Positions 24,024-34,805 of a stretch of 64,000 nt of DNA are shown in pieces; within the stretch, counting starts at the first letter, position 1, and the number at the start of each line of letters is the position of its first letter. The translations under genes and the position numbers were made by a program. Under the pieces are notes generated by a model. It did no database searches. It worked only from the letters and a program-made list of their open reading frames with translations, and was not told where the DNA came from. The DNA comes from Trachythela sp. YZ-2020 (Eukaryota; Cnidaria; Anthozoa; Malacalcyonacea; Clavulariidae), in the NCBI GenBank assembly GCA_016169945.1, contig JADLSH010000393.1, positions 11,011,501 through 11,075,500 on the forward strand. Reading direction: 5' to 3'.

Positions 24024-24125
24024 AATACATCACATGATAGACGTTCGTTAATACAGTAGATTGGATATTGCGCAACGAATTTTAGGTGTAGTTTTACCAA
24101 ATTTTCAGTGTAGTCTAGGACCTGT
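24024..24125 (-). repeat. Dispersed repeat, copy A
   Basis: Reverse complement of the segment at 28728-28830, with about 85 percent identity by eye. On the minus strand both copies keep an open frame with ENLVKLHLKFVAQ and PIY, then SCDV. Confidence 0.6.
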
Positions 24126-24235
24126 AATGAGTTTGTATGCATTTCATTTAGGACAGATAATCTCAACTGCTTTAGGGTAATTAGAGTGAAATGTGTCTAG
24201 GTATAATATTTTACAATGCACATCCCATGTCAACT

Positions 24236-27230
24236 GATAGATAGATAGACACCTTTATTTATACAGAGTAGCCCTATCAGCGACAAAAATGTCACTGCTA
24301 TCAACAGGAGCTCTGATATTATATAAAAATACATATGATCGTCTAAATATTATTTTACAACAATTTATAAAATCTAAGAATTCTATAATAGAAGTTCAAT
24401 TTAATACGTACTATAAAAATTTAAAAACTAAAAGTTCTATATCAATTTAAAAAGTCATTGACATTATTTAAATTTATTATATATTATACAACCATTATAG
24501 TATAAACTACGTTTGGCAGTTTCAGTTCTAACTCTAGGCAGATGAAGATGTTCACTTTGTCTGGTTACACGTTGAGAAATACTTTTATTAAAATTAAAGT
24601 AATTATAAAAAAATTGTGGGCAATTACCGCTGATACATTTCTTGACTATATTAAAAGTATGGTATTCACGTCTACTTAAAAGAGTTCCCCACTTCAGAGA
24701 ATTCATTACACTGTCACTGTCATTCGTTTTGCAAACTATCCGCGCCACACGTCTTTGAAGCTTTTCGAGAGAGTTACCATTCACTTCACCACAACAGTTG
24801 TACACGGTATCGCAGTAATCCAAAACTGGCCGGATGAATGATACATATATTGCATTCGCACAATGCACAGTAATGTTCTTCCTGATACGTCCCAGCATCC
24901 CGATTCTTTTCCCTGCTTTCCCCAAAATATATTTCACATGGGCATTCCAGCTAACATGTTCATCAAATGTGATACCAAGGTACCTAAATTCAAAAACACG
25001 CTGAATGGTATGGCCGTGAATCTGAATTTGGAAACGATCTACGTTTTTCAGTCTTGCAGCAGTTCCAAATAACATCGACTCAGTCTTTGTGACATTCACG
25101 AATAAGCTATTTGCCCGCAACCAGGATTCAATTTGGTTTAATTCTTCATTTAGCCTTTTTTCAATCTTGGAAACGTCCGAGTCGGAACAGAATAACACGG
25201 TGTCGTCCGCGTACATCAATATGCTGCAATTGCGTATAACATCAGGCAGATCGTTCACGTGCAGTATAAACAATAAGGGACCCAGGATTGATCCCTGTGG
25301 TACTCCGACAATTACGGGCTCGTTGTCTGAAAGAACACCATTAAAGCCAACAACCTGGGACCGACCTGTCAGATAGTCGTCAAACCAGTTGTGCTCACAA
25401 CCCACGACTCCGATATTAGATAGCTTATCAAGCAAAGTCGAATGATCAACGGTATCAAACGCCTTTCGCAAATCCACAAAAACAGCACCTGTCATTTGAC
25501 CAAGGTCAATGTTCTTCCGGATAGTGTCTGCAAATGAAAGGGCTGCAAATTCGGTGGAATGGCCTTTTCTAAAACCACATTGGTATGGACTTAAAAGTTT
25601 GTGTTCACGAAGGTAATTTACAAGCTGTGTATGTACAGCTCTCTCCAACACCTTGGAGGCAATCGGCAAGATAGAGATAGGACGGTAATTGTCCATGTCG
25701 TTAACATTACCTTTCTTGAACAGCGGAATGACACGGGCTGATTTCCACTCTACGGGAATCTTAGCCTGATGCAAAGATGCATTAATGATGTCTGTTAAAG
25801 GCTTTGCAACAATACGTGCAGCATCTTTAAGTAGCCGCGGTGGAATATCGTCTAACCCTACTGCTTTACTAGTTTTAAGACGGCGAAGCTGGCAAAAAAC
25901 AAAGTTTTCTGAAACCTCCTGGAATTCAAAGGGCGAGCGCTGATTAGCTTGGGTTTGAGCAAAATCTCCATTACGTTCAATTACGACAGACACAGCTTCA
26001 CTAACGGAGTCTAAAAGACGACGAGCAGTTCCAGCGAAAAATGAATTCAACGCATTTGCAATTACGCTCGTATCCGATGAAATATTCTCTCCAATTTTCA
26101 TCCTCGAAGGCATTTCTTTAGTTTCTGCAGGAATGATTTTTTTAACCGTTCTCCAAAATGCTTTCGGATCACCGCTATTATCTTCAATAAGTTGTTTATT
26201 GTAGCGTCCTTTTGCAACTTTAATTTTACTTGTAACACGATTTCTGAGACATCGGTATTTTTTCCAATCTTCAGATAGATTTGATTTTCGTGCTTTCTTA
26301 ACCAAATAATCTCGTTGACGAATGTCAGATTTAATTTCCTTATTTAGCCACGGACAATTATCAATCCCCCGCACTCGCTTTTGTATTATAGGAGCGTGCC
26401 GATTAGCAATAGAGAGAAAAACAGTACTGAAATAATTCCATAAATCATTCACGCATGTACTAATGTTTCCATTGGGAATTAGTTCAATACCGATTAATTC
26501 ATTACAAAATGCTTTATGATCATAGTTTGCATAATTTCGAAATGTTTTTATCTGAGCAGGAGCCCTTTTCCAATTAATTTTCCGTACACAGAAAATCATC
26601 TCATGATCGCTCAAGTTTGTAGTTATAACTCCCGAGTCACTTATATTCTGGGGGCGATTCGTTGCTATAATGTCTAAAAGTGTACGGGAATTGGGAGCTA
26701 TTCTTGTGGGCTTGTCAATTACTTGTTTGAATTGCAAACATTTAAATACCGATCTAAGTTGTTTACACTCTGGGATAACAGATCTTTTGACCAACAAATC
26801 AGCATTTAGATCGCCTGTTATTAAAACTTCTTTACCCTGAGCACTAGCAATGTCCAGATTGTTATTTAATTTGAACATAAAATCCTTATCATAATAATTG
26901 GACGAGTTAGGTGGCCTATAAAAGGTTCCAACAAAAAATCCACACGATTTAGGCAGAGATATTTCAAGCCACAGGCCTTCAACATTTGCATTCTCAAGGT
27001 CTTCTCTTCTAATGGCCGAGATATTACTATTAACGTAAACTGCAATTCCACCACCATAATAACCCCTATCCCTTCTAAATAAATTGTAACCCGGGATTTC
27101 AAGCTCAGCATCCTGTATCTCATCATTTAACCATGTTTCAGTAAAAGCAATTAGATGTAATCCCGACCTTAATTCATTCACTATAACACGTACCTCGTCA
27201 ATTTTACGCTTGAGACTTGCTAATTATACA
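24236..27230 (-). mobile_element. 5'-truncated non-LTR retrotransposon
   Basis: The element runs from the start of the endonuclease domain (about 27230) to a 3' end with AATAAAGGTGTC and a (CTAT)n tail at 24236-24250. There is no upstream ORF1, so it is a truncated insertion. The long frame inside is intact. A hAT element lies just 5' of it (27316). Confidence 0.85.
24464..27181 (-). CDS. LINE endonuclease-reverse transcriptase polyprotein (N-terminus cut)
   Basis: A 905-codon frame. The APE-type endonuclease covers roughly residues 1-210: AFTETWL, GTFYRPP, TGDLNADL and the SDHEMIF catalytic histidine motif. A linker follows with CPWLNKEIK and YRCLRNRV. RT covers roughly residues 430-720: KAVGLDDIPPRLLK, NYRPISILPIASKVLE, FRKGHSTEFA, VDLRKAFDTVDH, GVPQGSILGPLLF, YADDTVLF, YLGITFDEHVSW. 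The C-terminus has RPVLDYCDTVY and LQRRVARIVC. The reaction is target-primed reverse transcription of its own RNA. The first endonuclease strand is only partly present (a stop occurs about 15 codons upstream of the first GTG), so the copy is probably inactive. Clade is likely CR1/L2-like, but that needs a tree. Confidence 0.88.
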   Translation of the reverse strand: MNELRSGLHLIAFTETWLNDEIQDAELEIPGYNLFRRDRGYYGGGIAVYVNSNISAIRREDLENANVEGLWLEISLPKSCGFFVGTFYRPPNSSNYYDKDFMFKLNNNLDIASAQGKEVLITGDLNADLLVKRSVIPECKQLRSVFKCLQFKQVIDKPTRIAPNSRTLLDIIATNRPQNISDSGVITTNLSDHEMIFCVRKINWKRAPAQIKTFRNYANYDHKAFCNELIGIELIPNGNISTCVNDLWNYFSTVFLSIANRHAPIIQKRVRGIDNCPWLNKEIKSDIRQRDYLVKKARKSNLSEDWKKYRCLRNRVTSKIKVAKGRYNKQLIEDNSGDPKAFWRTVKKIIPAETKEMPSRMKIGENISSDTSVIANALNSFFAGTARRLLDSVSEAVSVVIERNGDFAQTQANQRSPFEFQEVSENFVFCQLRRLKTSKAVGLDDIPPRLLKDAARIVAKPLTDIINASLHQAKIPVEWKSARVIPLFKKGNVNDMDNYRPISILPIASKVLERAVHTQLVNYLREHKLLSPYQCGFRKGHSTEFAALSFADTIRKNIDLGQMTGAVFVDLRKAFDTVDHSTLLDKLSNIGVVGCEHNWFDDYLTGRSQVVGFNGVLSDNEPVIVGVPQGSILGPLLFILHVNDLPDVIRNCSILMYADDTVLFCSDSDVSKIEKRLNEELNQIESWLRANSLFVNVTKTESMLFGTAARLKNVDRFQIQIHGHTIQRVFEFRYLGITFDEHVSWNAHVKYILGKAGKRIGMLGRIRKNITVHCANAIYVSFIRPVLDYCDTVYNCCGEVNGNSLEKLQRRVARIVCKTNDSDSVMNSLKWGTLLSRREYHTFNIVKKCISGNCPQFFYNYFNFNKSISQRVTRQSEHLHLPRVRTETAKRSLYYNGCIIYNKFK

Positions 27231-27315
27231 TCACATAACTATAAGGCTATATTTTCTTATTTCCTAAATCTTTTTGTCACAGAATAAAAAACATTTCACT
27301 CTCCAATGAAATGAC

Positions 27316-28219
27316 CAGTGGCGTGGTGGCTGGGGGGGCCGGGTGGGCCATGCTCCCCCCAGCGATGGTTTCAAGAGGGGCGCCGAAATGCAGGCGGGGC
27401 GCCAAAATCACCAAGAAGGGATTAGTATTTAATTCTAAAAGTTAAATTTTTAAATTAAAATTCTCAAACAATAAAGCGCGATACTATTGCGGCACAACAA
27501 CATATATTTTGTATAATTCATGTTGTTACAACAATCTACCTGGCAGTTTTTGCTGCGACTGCAAAAACTACCGTTGTAAACAATGACAGAGACGGGATGA
27601 AAACAAATTAAAACTGTTTTCGAGATGTTAACGACAATTTTATCCATGGGCGTACCGAGCGGGGGGATGAATGGGGGTGAAAATGGTCGATAGATTGATT
27701 GCAGATTGATAGTGGTTGGTTTTTGAAACCAAAGCGGGAAGCGGTGGATCGGTAAATTTAAAAATCTCAAACAACCACAGGGTTGTACTTTTGTTCATAC
27801 TCCAGTTATTTCTTGCAGAGCCAACTACAATCATCTCATCTCCAATAGTTTGTCGTTACTTTCACTTTGTGTATATATAAAAAGGAACAAAACCAATGTT
27901 CTTAACTGGCGGTTTTAATTGTCTACGGAGCAAATATCATTTCCGATCAAAACTTGGGGATGAGGTTGTAAAAAGTTAAAAAGTGCGTTACAAATCTTGA
28001 ATTCTTAGATGTAAAAACTCCACAATTTTTTATAAAATATCCTCTCAGGAAGCACGGAAAATGCACTTCTTTGGTTCAAAAATGCAAAATTTTTCTGGGG
28101 AATCATGCCCCCAGACCCCCCTAGTAACGTTGTGCGACTAGTAACGTAGGCTTAGCAACTTTGGGGGCGCCAAATTTAACACTGGCCCCCCTTGAAAGTT
28201 TGGAGCCACCACGCCACTG
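27316..28219. mobile_element. hAT element with perfect 8-bp duplication
   Basis: TIRs are CAGTGGCGTGGTGGCT and its complement at 28204-28219. Both sides carry GAAATGAC (27308-27315 and 28220-28227). The ends are rich in G and C runs (GGGGGGGCC, GGGGGCGCC). The 904-bp interior has short frames without transposase motifs, so it is non-autonomous. A shorter relative is at 61295-61678. Confidence 0.88.
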
Positions 28220-28340
28220 GAAATGACCTAAAAATGACCACTCTAAACACTATAAGCACTTCAGAAAGTCTGTAGCTTTCATTGTTCAGGAGATAGAGCT
28301 ATGTCGATAGTGCCGTTTCTGGGCGTGATCATTTTCAGGC

Positions 28341-28500
28341 ATTTCGCCCCGGATACAGGGATTTCGCCCCGGATACAGGGATTTCGCCCCGGATACAGGG
28401 ATTTCGCCCCGGATACAGGGATTTCGCCCCGGATACAGGCATTTCGCCCCGGATACAGGGATTTCGCCCCGGATACAGGGATTTCGCCCCGGATGCACAT
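28341..28500. repeat. 20-bp minisatellite, eight units
   Basis: Eight consecutive units of ATTTCGCCCCGGATACAGGG, nearly identical (one G-to-C change at 28440 and a variant last unit). 20 is not a multiple of three, so the array reads through without stops in several frames on both strands. The resulting FRPGYRDFAPDTG-type frames are artefacts of the repeat. Confidence 0.9.
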
Positions 28501-29235
28501 GTAAGTTTACGGAAAGCCTCAACAGGTTTTGCAACCCAATTGACAAAGGTTCCTAGGGTTAGTTAGTGGTTAGTGCCTAAGGGTTAGTTTTTAGCGTGGG
28601 GGGGAAATCGGAGTACCCAGAGAAAAACCCTCGAAGCACAGGGGAGAACCAACCAATCACAACTTACATGAGTTTATCAAGCGCACTGACCAAACGAAGT
28701 TGTTCGAAATCAGCATTTTTCTGGCGTTTTTCACTGAAAATTTGGTGAAACTACACCTAAAATTCGTTGCGCAATGTCCAATCTACCATAACGCACGTAT
28801 ATCATGTGATGTAACCTTAACAGACCTCTCAACCTAAGGAATCTTGAAACCTGAAGATTTCCCCCCAAAAAATTTGGAACTCATGCAAAAGGTAAAATAG
28901 TTTCCTGTCAGATTTATTCAAAAATATATAATTTCCTTTAAATTTATGTCACGTTTTCCTTCTATATTTTTGAACTGCAAAATTGCCAAACAAAATACCA
29001 TGAAATAACAAAATTCATAGAATTATACCTTAGTTGCTTGTATATCATAATAATGCACTCTATTCTCATTGGATGACTGGATTTACACAGTAATTTTCGT
29101 CCAGGCCCAACATTTTAAAACTACATTACATAAACCATACAATACAAACTATATAGTACAATATAATCTAACTAAAGGAGCTACCTATTAATATTTACAA
29201 TATATACAGAGGGTCGTGAAGGGGGGTACCAAATC
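28501..29235. other. Intergenic stretch with one dispersed repeat
   Basis: 28728-28830 is an inverted copy of 24024-24125 (see there). The rest is AT-rich with no recognised feature. Confidence 0.5.
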
Positions 29236-29939
29236 CAGGGCGCGAAATAACGGCCGGTCAACGGACAATGTCCGGCCAAAATGAGTAGTTGTCCGGCCAA
29301 ACTCTCGCATAACCGGTCATTTTGACCGGCCACTTTTTAAAGTTCACATGTAATTCAGTTGCTCAGGTAGATTAATGCCTGGCTCCCTCGCCGTATTGAC
29401 CTCACAGGCGCCACGCGCGATCCACGCGTTTTTGCAGGCATTCGTGGGCCGGCACGAATATTTAGTTTCAAAATGGCGTCCTACTGAGTGTGATGATTTG
29501 AATATTAAAATGAAAGATTGAAAGGAGTATTTAATGTATTTTCGTGTCTGATTGGCTCTAATATGCATCGCAACTGTAAATGGTATGTATATAACTTTAT
29601 TGCAATAATGAATAGGTTTCTATAGTTTTATAGTTGCAAATCGCAAATGCAAATGACAAATATAAAGTCAAATATGCGAAATATGTTAATATACATTCTT
29701 TATCTGGAGAGCGTAGCTCTTCTCATAGTCTCCGGGTAGGAGTTGCTGAACATTTAATCTGTTTGCCGAGATTAAACCACACAAACAAGAGCATACCAAA
29801 AGAAAGCGTTTTTACAGCTTCCTTTGGCATTTGGTTTTAAATTATTTAATCAATTAAAATTTATATATACAACAATTTATATATACAACAAAATAATGCA
29901 ATTAAATAGAAGTACTGTACTATTCTACTGTATATGCAA

Positions 29940-31140
29940 CTAAAGACTCAAAGTCTTGAAAGCATTAGCATCTGTTCACAGATCAGTATAGATATGTACA
30001 GTATAGGGTTTAGTTAATGTTAACTATATAATATGCTTTTTAATACTGCAAGTCAGTTTCTGCTGGCTGCCGAAAGACTCGTAGTCTTGACAACCTGTTA
30101 ACTAAAGACTCGAAGTCTTGAAAACATTAGCATCAACTGTTCACAGATCAGTATAGATATAGGGTTTAGTTAATGTTTACTATATAATATGCTTTTTAAT
30201 ACTGCAAGTCAGTTTCTGCTGGCTGCCGAAAGACTCTTAGTCTTGACAACCTGTTAACTAAAGACTCGAAGTCTTGAAAACATTAGCATCAACTGTTCAC
30301 AGAACAGTATAGATATAGGGTTTAGTTAATGTTTACTATATAATATGCTTTTTAATACTGCAAGCAGTTTCTGCTGGCTGCCGAAAGACTTGTAGTCTTG
30401 ACAACCTGTTAACTAAAGACTTGAAGTCTTGAAAACATTAGCATCAACTGTTCAGAGATCAGTATAGATACAGGGTTTAGTTAATGTTTACTATATAATA
30501 TGCTTTTTAATACTGCAAGTCGGTCTCTGCTGGCTGCCGAAAGACTCTTAGTCTTGACAACCTGTTAACTAAAGACTCGAAGTCTTGAAAACATTAGCAT
30601 CAACTGTTCACAGATCAGTATAGATATAGGGTTTAGTTAATGTTTACTATATAATATGCTTTTTAATACTGCAAGCAGTTTCTGCTGGCTGCCGAAAGAC
30701 TTGTAGTCTTGACAACCTGTTAACTAAAGACTTGAAGTCTTGAAAACATTAGCATCAACTGTTCAGAGATCAGTATAGATACAGGGTTTAGTTAATGTTT
30801 ACTATATAATATGCTTTTTAATACTGCAAGTCGGTCTCTGCTGGCTGCCGAAAGACTCTTAGTCTTGACAACCTGTTAACTAAAGACTCGAAGTCTTGAA
30901 AACATTAGCATCAACTGTTCACAGATCAGTATAGATATAGGGTTTAGTTAATGTTTACTATATAATATGCTTTTTAATACTGCAAGCAGTTTCTGCTGGC
31001 TGCCGAAAGACTTGTAGTCTTGACAACCTGTTAACTAAAGACTTGAAGTCTTGAAAACATTAGCATCAACTGTTCAGAGATCAGTATAGATATAGGGTTT
31101 AGTTAATGTTTACTATATAATATGCTTTTTAATACTGCAA
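29940..31140. repeat. 156-bp tandem array with higher-order (about 311-bp) period
   Basis: About 7.5 units. From 30281 on, two unit types alternate (GCAAGCAGTTTCTGC with TTGTAG, and GCAAGTCGGTCTCTGC with CTCTTAG), giving a dimeric period near 311 bp. Each unit contains two short hairpins with stem AAGACT/AGTCTT. The array ends inside a kinase-bearing unit, just 3' of the kinase remnant on the minus strand. Confidence 0.85.
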
Positions 31141-31234
31141 AGTCAGTAATATAACTAGATTGAATAATTTTACATGTAGTGTATATTTTATATTGTAGGA
31201 AGATGCAACAAGATTTATATCATTGAGATATTTT

Positions 31235-31790
31235 TCACAGCATTGTGATAACTTCAGGAACAGATGACCATGCGGAAGACTTGACTTTGCATTGTTTTCC
31301 CAAGGATTTTATGGCTACATTCCTCAAAATGTTCCCAATGTTATGTATAATTGATCCAAGAGAAAAAACATCACTGGAAGTACAAACTGGCTGACCTCTT
31401 AAAACTTCTGGAGCTATATGTTGGTGTTGTAATTTGTGGACGGTTGTGGATTCCGTGTTGTGGCCAATGAATTCCATTACCAGTGAATATGGCTTATGTT
31501 CAATTTGAACTCCTACCAAATGTGGAATGCTTTGATATGTGAGGACATTCATGCATGGTGCCTCAGCCATAACTTTTAAATCAGATGACACCAACTGCTT
31601 TACTAGAACAGTTATGCTTCATTAATATACACTCTCCATATGTGCCTGAACCAATATTGGACTCTGAATGATTATTTTCCAGTGGTACTAAATCACATGG
31701 GCTTATCTGATTTACTGAGGTATCGAGTATTTGTAAAGATCCTCTATATCCATTGGTATTTATGGCAATCTAAATCATGATTTATAGTTA
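31235..31790 (-). pseudogene. Protein kinase domain remnant
   Basis: On the minus strand the upstream frame reads GSLQILDTSVNQISPCDLV, then the glycine-rich loop GSGTYGEC, and stops after SSKAVGVI. The next frame (from 31594) gives an N-lobe helix (KVMAEAPCMNVL), IPHLVGV and SLVMEFIG, then jumps to HIAPEVLRGQPVCTSSDVFS with LGSIIHNIGNI, and ends at a stop after SVPEVITML. APE and SDVFSLG are subdomains VIII-IX. The catalytic loop (HRD) and DFG are missing between FIG and APE, and the ATP-binding lysine region is frame-broken. It is therefore a decayed or internally deleted kinase gene. Confidence 0.7.
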
Positions 31791-32462
31791 GTATATTAGA
31801 ATAGTTTGAGAGCCACAAATTTATCAGTGTAAACTGGCATGTGTATAACTCTCGTTAAATAAAGTCTTCATTCATTCTTCATATTTTAGTATAATTGAAA
31901 TAAAAACAACTGAGCAAACATGTTCATTGAGGTACAGGTAACACAAGTAGCACAAATGATTCTGCGTCAGTCAACTCAAGTCACCATTTTATCAGTAGTG
32001 AACCCTGCCAGCTTTTAGGGGGGTGGGCTGGGGCAGGGCAAGCAGCCAATCAAGGGAGCACATAGAACCCTACACTGACCAGCAGTGTGCCATCGCACCA
32101 GTGTGCGCCTAGTAGTTTCTTGGTCACAAAGTGCAATGGGTATTTTGAACTAGTGCTGCCTTGAATTCATAAAATAAGTTGGTCTTAGACTAGCAATACA
32201 TGAAACATTTTAAAAGTATGATAAATATATTTTTGCACCCCCACCCCCTCCCTACAGTATAAATTCACCACTGTCGTTTTTGGACATTTTGACTGTTTAT
32301 CATCAGTTGTAGTGGTGGTAAAACAGGACACCCTATGAAAATCTGCCAACGACTCTTGTGTAGGCACCTTCTAATCTTAAATTAATTGATATATTTTCTG
32401 GGGAAAGTTTACATTGTATGTCTATTACTGTACAGTACCTGTCTCGTGAAAGTTTGGACTTA

Positions 32463-32660
32463 AAGTTTCCCCCGTAGTTCTTTCGCTTCTTTTGACACCA
32501 TCTTCCATTTACCATGATATTTATCAGCTACTGCTTTCTGGTAGTCTTTGGCTTCATTCAACTCGCGCGCTATTGCCGCAGTAGCAGCGTTGCGCTTATT
32601 GAGTGCGCGTTTTTGTCGACGGCGCTTTTCCCTCGCGTTTCACATTTTTCTCTTCTTTGT
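32463..32660 (-). pseudogene. Coiled-coil exon upstream of the kinase remnant
   Basis: The minus-strand frame reads RRRQKRALNKRNAATAAIAR, then ELNEAKDYQKAVADKYHG and KWKMVSKEAKELRGKL, ending at a stop just before a CAG|GTACTG donor. It is strongly helical and charged. Its position and strand, 700 bp upstream of the kinase, suggest it was the N-terminal part of the same gene. That link is an inference. Confidence 0.45.
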
Positions 32661-34013
32661 CACCTCTATACTATCTACACATGGTTTGGTCATCTTTTAG
32701 AAGTGAATATAAAATTAACAATACACCAGTATATCACTTTACGTTGCACAGAGCGAAAACACCGCGAAACTGATTGATTTTGCCGCCAAGTTTCCTTATT
32801 TGGTGTACACATTCCTGGCATACTCAAAAATCCTTATTTCTCAAATGCCAAACTGACATTACGTAATATCACTAATATTTATCCCTTACGGTATTTACTA
32901 TATTTTCAATTTGAGGTACAAAAAGTAAATTAACTGGTTTACGGTGACTTTAGTATATTTTTTCGTGTATTTTTCATCATTTTTGAAGCGCTTTTATAAA
33001 GAATTAATTTCAGTTAAACGACGTCATGTCAGTTTGAAAGATGGAAAGCACTATAAGATGTTATGTAATATGATGCGAATAAACCTAGTTCATTTAATAT
33101 ACAATATACACATCATGTATTTATAGAAGACCAGTCTACAAGGTCTAAATATCAAATATAAACAGCTGTAAATTAGCTGCAACTCAAAGGTGGTATTTAC
33201 AAGATGTATGAAATCGCTTGTAGAATAAGTGCACTGTGTGCGTCGGCTAAGCGGAATTTTTTAATTTTGCGCCAATATCTGATAGTTGATATTACATTAA
33301 GATTAATTGGAACTATGCGGATTACTGTCAAGTACTCAAGTGGCTTTGTGAAACAGCAGATATAAATGCAAACATGTAGCATTATATTAATAATACACTA
33401 CCTATTCACGAAATATTGTTTTATTGTGACAAAATCGATGTAAATATAATAAACATAATGTCTGAAAATATATTTAAAAATGTCAAAAAAGTTAAATTAA
33501 TGTATTTTATTATTTACTATGGTGCATTCCTTCTTTTACATTTCTTCCGATGTAAAAATAGCATGTCATTTATATGCAATAGAGGGTTCATAAATTATGA
33601 ACCGTTCATGGTTCTATGTCTGTAATGACTGCTGTCCGCGAGATTCTCGCAGTTTTCTTTGCATTATGCATGCTCGATCAACACCATGAATACATATAAC
33701 ATACATATGGCGACAAGTAAATCTAACACAATCCATATTCTTGGCCAAAATATGTTTGCGAAATCAAGATTTACTACGGCTGCTTCGAATGTTGTAATAG
33801 CTGCGTCTGCGTATCATATTACAACATTGGAATGTTAATTTCGTATGTTTACGTGAATATCCGCTAAGCTTACATGCAGGCTCATAATAATGGCGGCGAT
33901 GCCAAAGTGATCGCGTGGAAAAAAACACGTTTGCTTTGATGGGCGCGATTTCTAGCCAATTTGATACATTAACAACGCATTTGTTTAGTAAATACCATGG
34001 GGTTTGTGACACA

Positions 34014-34141
34014 AATCAGCCCCTGCTCCTAACTACCTTTGTTTTTGAGTAATCTCGGGTAATTTACACGAAAGAACCATGTCAGTGTTGTAATATCGTA
34101 AATATTTAAAATTCTGAATTCTAGGGAAGCAGGGGCTGATT
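34014..34141. mobile_element. Small TIR element (ATCAGCCCCTGCT)
   Basis: AAATCAGCCCCTGCTCC at the left and GGAAGCAGGGGCTGATT at the right are complementary. They enclose about 100 bp of AT-rich sequence inside the larger TIR unit. No clear target duplication. Confidence 0.5.
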
Positions 34142-34805
34142 GTAGCCATTATCTACGTGTATCATAGAACCTGAATGTGTAAATATCAGCTCGTCTTAAT
34201 GCATATCCGCGCCCATCAGCGGCCTTGTTTTGGCAACATGGTTTGAAGGCATTAAATTGGTCACGTGACCGTTGCCATGGCAACGGAGGCGTTAATAAAG
34301 AGCAGAATACAATAGTCTACCCATAGCAACTTCAACCACATTCATACTGACTAATCCGAATTTTTAATTTAATTTAATGTATTTCTGGTTTATTTGCGTG
34401 GGAGCCAGGCATTAATCTACCTGAGTGCTAAATAAAGCGAAAGAGCAAACTATTTTCATGCGATTTTCTCATGGATTAAGTTTCGAAGTTGCTGACAAGT
34501 GAAAATAGCCGGCCCACAGTGGCTGCAACTGTCAAAACTTATGTTCTTTGTTAATTTCGTCTGATGTTTCATGTTGCGTTTACTTTAATATTTACTGTAC
34601 GGACTTCACAATAAAACTCAGAAGTGATTCTTGACTTCTACAGACATTTTTCTAGTTACATTAAGTATTTTACATTTAAGGGGACTTTGTCAGGCTTTAG
34701 TTTAGCTGAATAATTTGACCGGCCAGAAATGCGGGATGTCCGAGCTAAAGTTGGTTTGGCCGGTCACCTTGACCGGCGACCCTCCAGCCGTTATTTCGCG
34801 CCATG

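Larger units (their letters stand above)
29236..34805. mobile_element. 5.6-kb TIR-bounded unit with kinase and coiled-coil remnants
   Basis: The left end CAGGGCGCGAAATAACGGC (29236) and the right end, whose complement starts CATGGCGCGAAATAACGGC (34805), match at all but one base. AAATC lies directly outside both. Both subterminal zones carry multiple CCGGTCA/TGACCGGCC words, and GGTAGATTAATGCCTGGCTC (29367-29386) recurs inverted at 34409-34431, so the inverted ends extend about 150-400 bp with gaps. Inside, on the minus strand, are a coiled-coil exon (32463-32660) and a broken protein-kinase domain (31235-31790), plus a 156-bp tandem array (29940-31140). No transposase was recognised. AAATCCCAG also recurs just right of the unit, so the target duplication could be coincidental. 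Confidence 0.62.

Noticed and set aside
28279..28546. Repeat proteins with GRNPCIRGEIPVSGAK units
   Set aside because: Frames produced by the 20-bp minisatellite; no flanking coding signal.
31235..31594. Functional kinase gene
   Set aside because: Lacks HRD, DFG and an in-frame lysine, and has a frame break before the N-lobe.
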